Positions 59,000-64,000 of a stretch of DNA of 64,000 bases are shown here, piece by piece. Position numbers and translations under genes: made by a program. Under the pieces are notes generated by a model that saw nothing but the letters and a program-made list of their open reading frames with translations, had not been told where the DNA came from and did not search any database. Numbering within the stretch: position 1 is the stretch's first letter; each line of letters starts with the position of its first letter. This stretch comes from Marchantia polymorpha subsp. ruderalis. Lineage: Eukaryota > Streptophyta > Marchantiopsida > Marchantiales > Marchantiaceae. The DNA lies in contig AP031358.1 in assembly GCA_037833965.1 (NCBI GenBank), positions 3,170,001-3,234,000 on the forward strand. The letters are read 5' to 3'.

Positions 59000-59554
59000 C
59001 TGCAGGAGTTCAGACAGTGGGGGCGAGCATGAGATTAGCTTCAGGAAACTTGCACCCAGACTGTTCGACGGTGAAATCTACGAATCTCAACCCTAAAGAC
59101 CATTCACCTCTGAACTCTAGATTGCCCTAAGCTTCTCCGCGCCCCAGTCTAGAACTTCATGACAACCACATTCTTCTACACAAGGACGAGCGTTTTCCAT
59201 CTTATAAAGGGTTGGCACGAGACCGAGCAAGACCACATTGCACCTCCCCAGAATAGCACTTCGAGTCATCAGATACTGGAATTGGGTAAATGCCTTGTCC
59301 AATCCTCGAACTCTCAGTAAGACAGTCGAGCAAGGCCATGAAATTTCCAAGGTGCATGAACCTTCCCGGTCAGTCTTTCAACATCTACACATCTGCTTGG
59401 CAATTGAGGACTACCTCGGCGACACGTACTGACGACATCATCAAGGCTTAAAGCCCACACAGCGACACGCAATATCAGGAACGTTTAAATTTGGCATACA
59501 CACACGTCCAATTTCGCCGAGAACTTCATGTTCAGAAAGTTCACGAGGTCTTAC
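59000..59554 (-). other. Probable 5'-leader intron of SULTR copy 3
   Basis: Minus-strand donor CCCGAG then GTAAGACC at 59554 and acceptor ACTCCTGCAG ending at 59000 frame a 555-bp intron about 20 bases before the ATG, as in copy 2. Inferred from consensus. Confidence 0.5.
59351..59362. promoter_or_regulatory. One-mismatch GGTGCATGCACC site upstream of SULTR copy 3
   Basis: Reads GGTGCATGAACC, 372 bp upstream of the ATG and inside the inferred leader intron. The palindrome is broken by one base. Confidence 0.35.
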
Positions 59555-59862
59555 CTCGGGAGTTCTTGTCCACAATGCCGAACTCACAGAAACATCCACG
59601 CGGATAATGAGGATCTGTTGACTGTTTTCGAGTCGGACCCTGAATGGGTACGACCTCTTTTTCTTTTTTTCTTTTCTCCTAGCGTCCAAACATCGAAAGA
59701 CTTAGTGAGTTCGACAGACTCGGTGTGTAGAACACAGCAAATGCTTTCGGCATACAACCAGCGACTAAATCATCAGGGGTACACAGGTAATTCCTGCCTA
59801 TGGGACTGGATCCAGCTGAAGGGACTTCGACTCCGGGATCTGAATACTGAATCGCGAAGGCG

Positions 59863-59870
59863 GCTTATAA
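59863..59870 (-). promoter_or_regulatory. Candidate TATA box of SULTR copy 3
   Basis: Minus-strand GTTTATAAGC upstream of the inferred leader exon. Would give a leader exon of about 280 bases ending at the 59554 donor. Consensus match only. Confidence 0.25.
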
Positions 59871-59889
59871 ACGCTGAGGCGCCCGGATG

Positions 59890-60900
59890 CTTACCGCAGA
59901 TCAGACAGGATTTCGTCACCGCACAGTAATTCCTTCGGTAATTGGCCACAAACGCCAAGGGGCGGAAGAGGAAACAACAGTCCTGACGTCCGGGGGAATT
60001 CTTTTTCCATTGTGCATCCGAGGTGGCGTTCGAGTTCGAGAATAGAAACGCCTACAAGCCGAAGCTGCTGTAGAGCGCTGGGGAAATTCACAGCGCAGCT
60101 GCAAATCTCCGGTACGCATTCTCGCATCAATTCGCTCTGCCGGTGCCCCAGTGCCCCGCGAGTTTCCATGGGGCCCAGCACAGATAACGCAAGATGCAAG
60201 GACGTAGTATCCAATCTCCGAACGCAGTACGTGCTGCCCGCCTAGCTCACATGGGCACCTTCCGACGGGGACAAAAGGGCCCCGGCCCCACCCTCCCTCC
60301 CGATTAGCCCTCGCTCGCAAGTTCCTCCATATCTACATCCTGCCATCGTAGAATCAACACGACAGAACCGCCCGGCATTTGACCTGCATTCATTGCGCGG
60401 ACGAGGCGACGATCCCCTGTTTCGAACAAGAGGACGGTTAGACAAAGAAAATGCCCTCCACGTTGGCCCCGCCTCGCGCCGCTATTTTAGCGGTCCCGGT
60501 GCACTGAATGTCAACACTCTCTCCACCAGTCCCCTCGCGCGGCCTGCGAGATTTGGCTACCCCCTAAATTTGGAGTGCGTGGGGCTCCGCACAGCAGCCC
60601 TAGTGTGCTCCGAAACCCCCTCTAGTCTGTCAGAGCCCTGGAGTCTTCCGAGCTCCGACTCCCTTCCGCCTTCGACTTGTCTGGGCAGGCGGCAGCTTCG
60701 TCCGCGCCTTCTGCAGAGTCCGGATCGTAGGATCGCCGGGGCCTCTCACGAGCCACAACCCGAGTCCACCGTCACCGATCTCGGTCCTCTGCGTTCTCCA
60801 TCGGCTTTGACCGCCTGTCGTCTGCGTGCGGCTTCCTGCTTTCTGCTCTGATTTTCTTCCTACCCGCTGCGCTTGGAATTAGCACGGGAAAGAGCAAGAC
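59890..60900. other. GC-rich island without a convincing gene
   Basis: CpG-rich stretch with open frames on both strands (up to about 150 codons at 60393-60851, +) that are Arg-, Ser- and Pro-rich without domains, as expected by chance at this composition. It may be the upstream control region of SULTR copy 3 or a divergent promoter; no downstream + strand gene is visible. Confidence 0.45.
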
Positions 60901-63629
60901 CGTTCTCCATCGAGTGCTCGAGACCACGGTCGATGTCTCTTGTCGAAAGCGTCGACAAATGTCTCACAAAGCTGCCCCAGGCATTTGGCAACTTTTTCAG
61001 ACACCTCATCCTAGAAGACATCTTTCAGCTCGTACTTTACGAGAAGTGAGTGCAGGATGTCAAAAGTGTTCATCTAGTTTTATGATCACTTTCAAATCTC
61101 TTCATCTTATTTCAATTCGTAACCATTTCAATTTGTGTAGAATCTTAAAACGGTGTAGGAGGTTTGAACCTTTATCGTCTCCTTTACAAGCTTAAGTTGT
61201 ATTTTTCTTTGGTCAATTTAGTCACAATTATTATAAAAAAGTTCGAAGATAAATGGCACGATTGTGGAGATGTGTTCTCCGTTATCTGAAACCATCATGC
61301 TAAGCTCAGTCTTACGATGGACGACTACGTTGCTTATTTGCGAAAGGCTCGCTGTAAGCAGGGTTGAGAGAGAGCTAGTATTGGGGAATATTTCACCACG
61401 ACTAGATACCCATTTACCTCCAAGTGTTATGAACCGTCGACAAGAGACTCCATCCCACATCTTAGAAACATGTCTGAATTTACTTTTCCGTCCTAAGTCG
61501 CCTAATTTCCCAATCCACCAGCAATAGACTGCGTGCAACATGAACTCATTCTTGAAACTAAACCCGTGGTCCTGGACCACAACCGGGGTTTCTAGGGTGC
61601 CAGCGAACAATCATGCGAAGTGAATGACCCCACTTCTAACACGGGTTTAAAAGGAACTACGTGGTGAGAACATTTGAGACCAGTACAAGGAGAGTACTGC
61701 ACTCCACCAACTGGGTAATAGACGTATCTCATACGCTAACCGCTGGTACATATATTTCCAGCCCAGTCCATTTGGAAATATAAGCACCGGCAACAAAAGT
61801 AGGGTTTAGTCCGGCATTGAATGTATGCGTGGAAATGACAAACTCCAGTGCGGGGTTGAGGGTGTGGTGAGAGCAATAAATAAGCCACTGGTAGCGTCTA
61901 CGAAAATACTCTTTTCGTTAGGTCTCATAACGACTCACGGTACGTAAAGTTTGACATTTTTTTCCATGGCCTAGATTAGCAACATCGCGTCATAAAACAG
62001 TAAAAACATGCTGTAAAGTATCGAACCACGCATGTCAGCTGCCAAAAGTAGTTGCCAATGGGTATGACATGTATTTTGTTAAGTGAAGTGAGCAGAGTTT
62101 GACCGACCACCGCGAACTTCCATTAGTAGGGTGCCGTGGTTAGAAGGGAACCCTTCATCATTGACAAATGGTCCGGCACTTTGTCATCGATGATCAATCA
62201 TCATAAGATCTATCGCTGGACTCTTAACGTCTAATATTTAGAAATATTTTATTTGATACTATTGAATAAAATGAATGGGACACAACACATCTTAGGGCTG
62301 CAGCGTCAGTATTATCCAAGCAATTCTTTAGCATCAGTTTCATCATTTCCTTTGTCTTTCATGATAGTATGTGTCACGTCCAGTCATGCAGATCCTAATC
62401 AGAAGACTTTTTCTTTTGAAGATAATTCGTTGGAAACTCATCACAGGTTTTATTCAAATCAAATCAACAAAAGCATTTGGAATATCTTTTCAAAGTAGTT
62501 TGTATAAAAAAATAAAAGGATAGGAAGACCCTAGCGAGTCTTACAAGAATAAAACCAAAAGTTTATATAGGGCTAAGACTTGTATTTATCCTTGCACTAT
62601 GGAAAATAAAACCTACGAGAAATATGGACTACAAACTGGAAGATATCTCGATCATCTAGATCAGATTGTAAAAACATGAACATTACTATCTAACAAAAAA
62701 TACCTAAATGATATCTTTTTAGCTAAATATAGCTAGCGCTCTTTCTATAGTATTGAAATCACGTAACCAAAATTAAAATAAAGAGAATAATACTATTATT
62801 ATTATCATATATTAGAAATATTCGCTTATCCTTTCACAAACTTGTCTATGTTTGTATTCATAGTTCAAAAAACTCAAAGCTACGTACTTTTATTGCGTTC
62901 TTCACATATTTTGTGAAATCATCTCTAGGTATTTTTTTTTAAGAAAACTTGTTTTTGTTTATTGCTTTTTAGCTTTTTCTCCAACATATTTCGGTGTATG
63001 TTAACACACTCTGAAACTTTGTAGCACGTGATAATAACGAGCATCGAAAATATTTTATTAAGTTTACCCATCAAAAACAAGTCTGGCTATACTTAATCAA
63101 CTGCAAAACTTAACACTTGCGTTTTGTGAGATCTAAGGCTTCTACCCCCATAGCAAATATTTCATTCCTACATTGTAATCTAAACTCTCTAGAAGTATTC
63201 AATTATATCAAGTTTTGCTATTTGTGAATATTTGAAGATGTTTATGGGTGGATCAAATCATAACAAACGCTCATTGTTATGAATAAAATCATTGGTGATA
63301 ATCTACAATTTTTTAACCATGGTCAAGTCAAGATTCATAAGATGCAAGCTTTTGAATTATAGAATACATCTAATTTTACAAGAAACCTTCGTTGACTAGA
63401 AATAGAAATACATATCGCTAAAAAGTTTGTATCATCAAGATAGATTGTAAAATTCTACTCCAAGATATCCAAACAAAAAACATGATTGATCTACGATCAA
63501 AAAATAATATCCAATCCTGCAAATTTTGATTTTTATCACAAATAAAGCTCTAGGGACATTATGATGCTACCAAAGAGATGGTTTTTGTATTATAATGAAA
63601 AATTGAAATATACTAGAATAGAGTGTCTT
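60901..63629. other. AT-rich spacer, no gene recognised
   Basis: A minus-strand frame at 61218-61610 is open for 130 codons but starts without ATG and shows no domain. Otherwise nothing supported. Confidence 0.5.
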
Positions 63630-63715
63630 GAATCATCACATGTTTACTTTCTACTAGAATATCATCCACATAAAGTAAATAATTGAGATTTGCAAACTCA
63701 AATAGCGAAGTACAA
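63630..63715 (-). mobile_element. Ty1/copia reverse-transcriptase fossil fragment
   Basis: A short minus-strand stretch reads LNYLLYVDDILVESKH, the YVDD catalytic region of copia reverse transcriptase. Flanking AT-rich DNA to the window edge may belong to the same old element but is not readable. Broken and partial; it may continue beyond the window. Confidence 0.6.
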
Positions 63716-64000
63716 AAACTCACAGTTTGCATAATCAAAGGAGTTGAAAAACTATATTATAATGTGCTATCTAAATATATTAAAAGTGAAAATAAAGTGA
63801 AAATATCTAAAGTGAAAATATTGTTGAGAGTCAAATACACATCCTAAAATATTGAGATCCGTAAATGCAACCAATAGATACAACAAATTAAAATATTGAA
63901 AAATTTATTCCAAAAAAATAGGCTTGTATTTTTTAGAATGTATACATGTGAGGCGTTTAAATTCTATGTTCTTAATCTAAAAAAAATTAATTAAAATGAT

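Noticed and set aside
60393-60851. 152-codon open frame on +
   Set aside because: Lies in a CpG-rich island where stops are rare; low-complexity Arg/Ser/Pro text, no domain, and opposing open frames.
61218-61610. 130-codon minus-strand frame
   Set aside because: No ATG at its start, no domain, isolated in AT-rich spacer.

Overview
The window reads as nuclear DNA of a land plant. It has spliced genes with short GT-AG introns, plant-type group 1 sulfate transporters, a plant AIG1/IAN-type GTPase, a plant LRR receptor-like gene remnant, and old Ty1/copia and LINE debris in AT-rich spacers. Protein style (no close match to angiosperm SULTRs that I can recall, many degraded families) suggests a bryophyte or other non-flowering plant. 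That placement is inference; the land-plant call is firm.

Layout. 1-4.6 kb: AT-rich spacer with short tandem repeats, a palindrome and a strong hairpin. 4.6-7.15 kb: a probable small single-exon gene (CDS 5886-6344, +) with a long CT-rich leader. 7.2-9.4 kb: frame-broken coding debris on +. 9.66-12.65 kb: a decayed LRR receptor-like gene on -, still showing N-cap, repeats, island-like region, C-cap and transmembrane segment. 12.65-18.1 kb: spacer holding a 20-bp-stem hairpin, a 153-bp promoter-like tandem duplication in front of a stop-interrupted frame, and nested hAT-like MITEs. 18.1-24.7 kb: a minus-strand block with one intact gene (AIG1-type GTPase, 19802-20659) among unrecognised, frame-broken coding stretches. 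24.97-25.85 kb: a 5'-truncated LINE. 26.8-29.57 kb: an old copia-type LTR element with matching 5-bp target duplication.

30.6-59.0 kb holds the main content: three intact, tandem, minus-strand H+/sulfate symporter genes (SULTR group 1-like) whose spliced products I could trace completely by hand: 685, 675 and 679 codons. Exons 2-11 have identical lengths in all three, except that two introns (3 and 6) are precisely absent from the third copy. Their likely job is plasma-membrane sulfate uptake; the copies probably share or divide that job by tissue or sulfur status. A 12-bp palindrome (GGTGCATGCACC) lies upstream of the first two copies, a one-mismatch version upstream of the third, and a fourth perfect copy stands alone at 46.6 kb in the 13-kb spacer between copies two and three. 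All three copies appear to have a 5'-leader intron ending just before the ATG; this is clear for copies two and three and weak for copy one.

59-64 kb: copy-three leader, a GC-rich island without a convincing gene, then AT-rich spacer with a small copia reverse-transcriptase fossil at the right edge. No tRNA, rRNA or CRISPR array was seen. I found no clear new multi-gene system; the best leads are the intron-loss and patchwork evolution of the transporter array, the shared palindrome, and the unrecognised decayed genes around the AIG1 GTPase.
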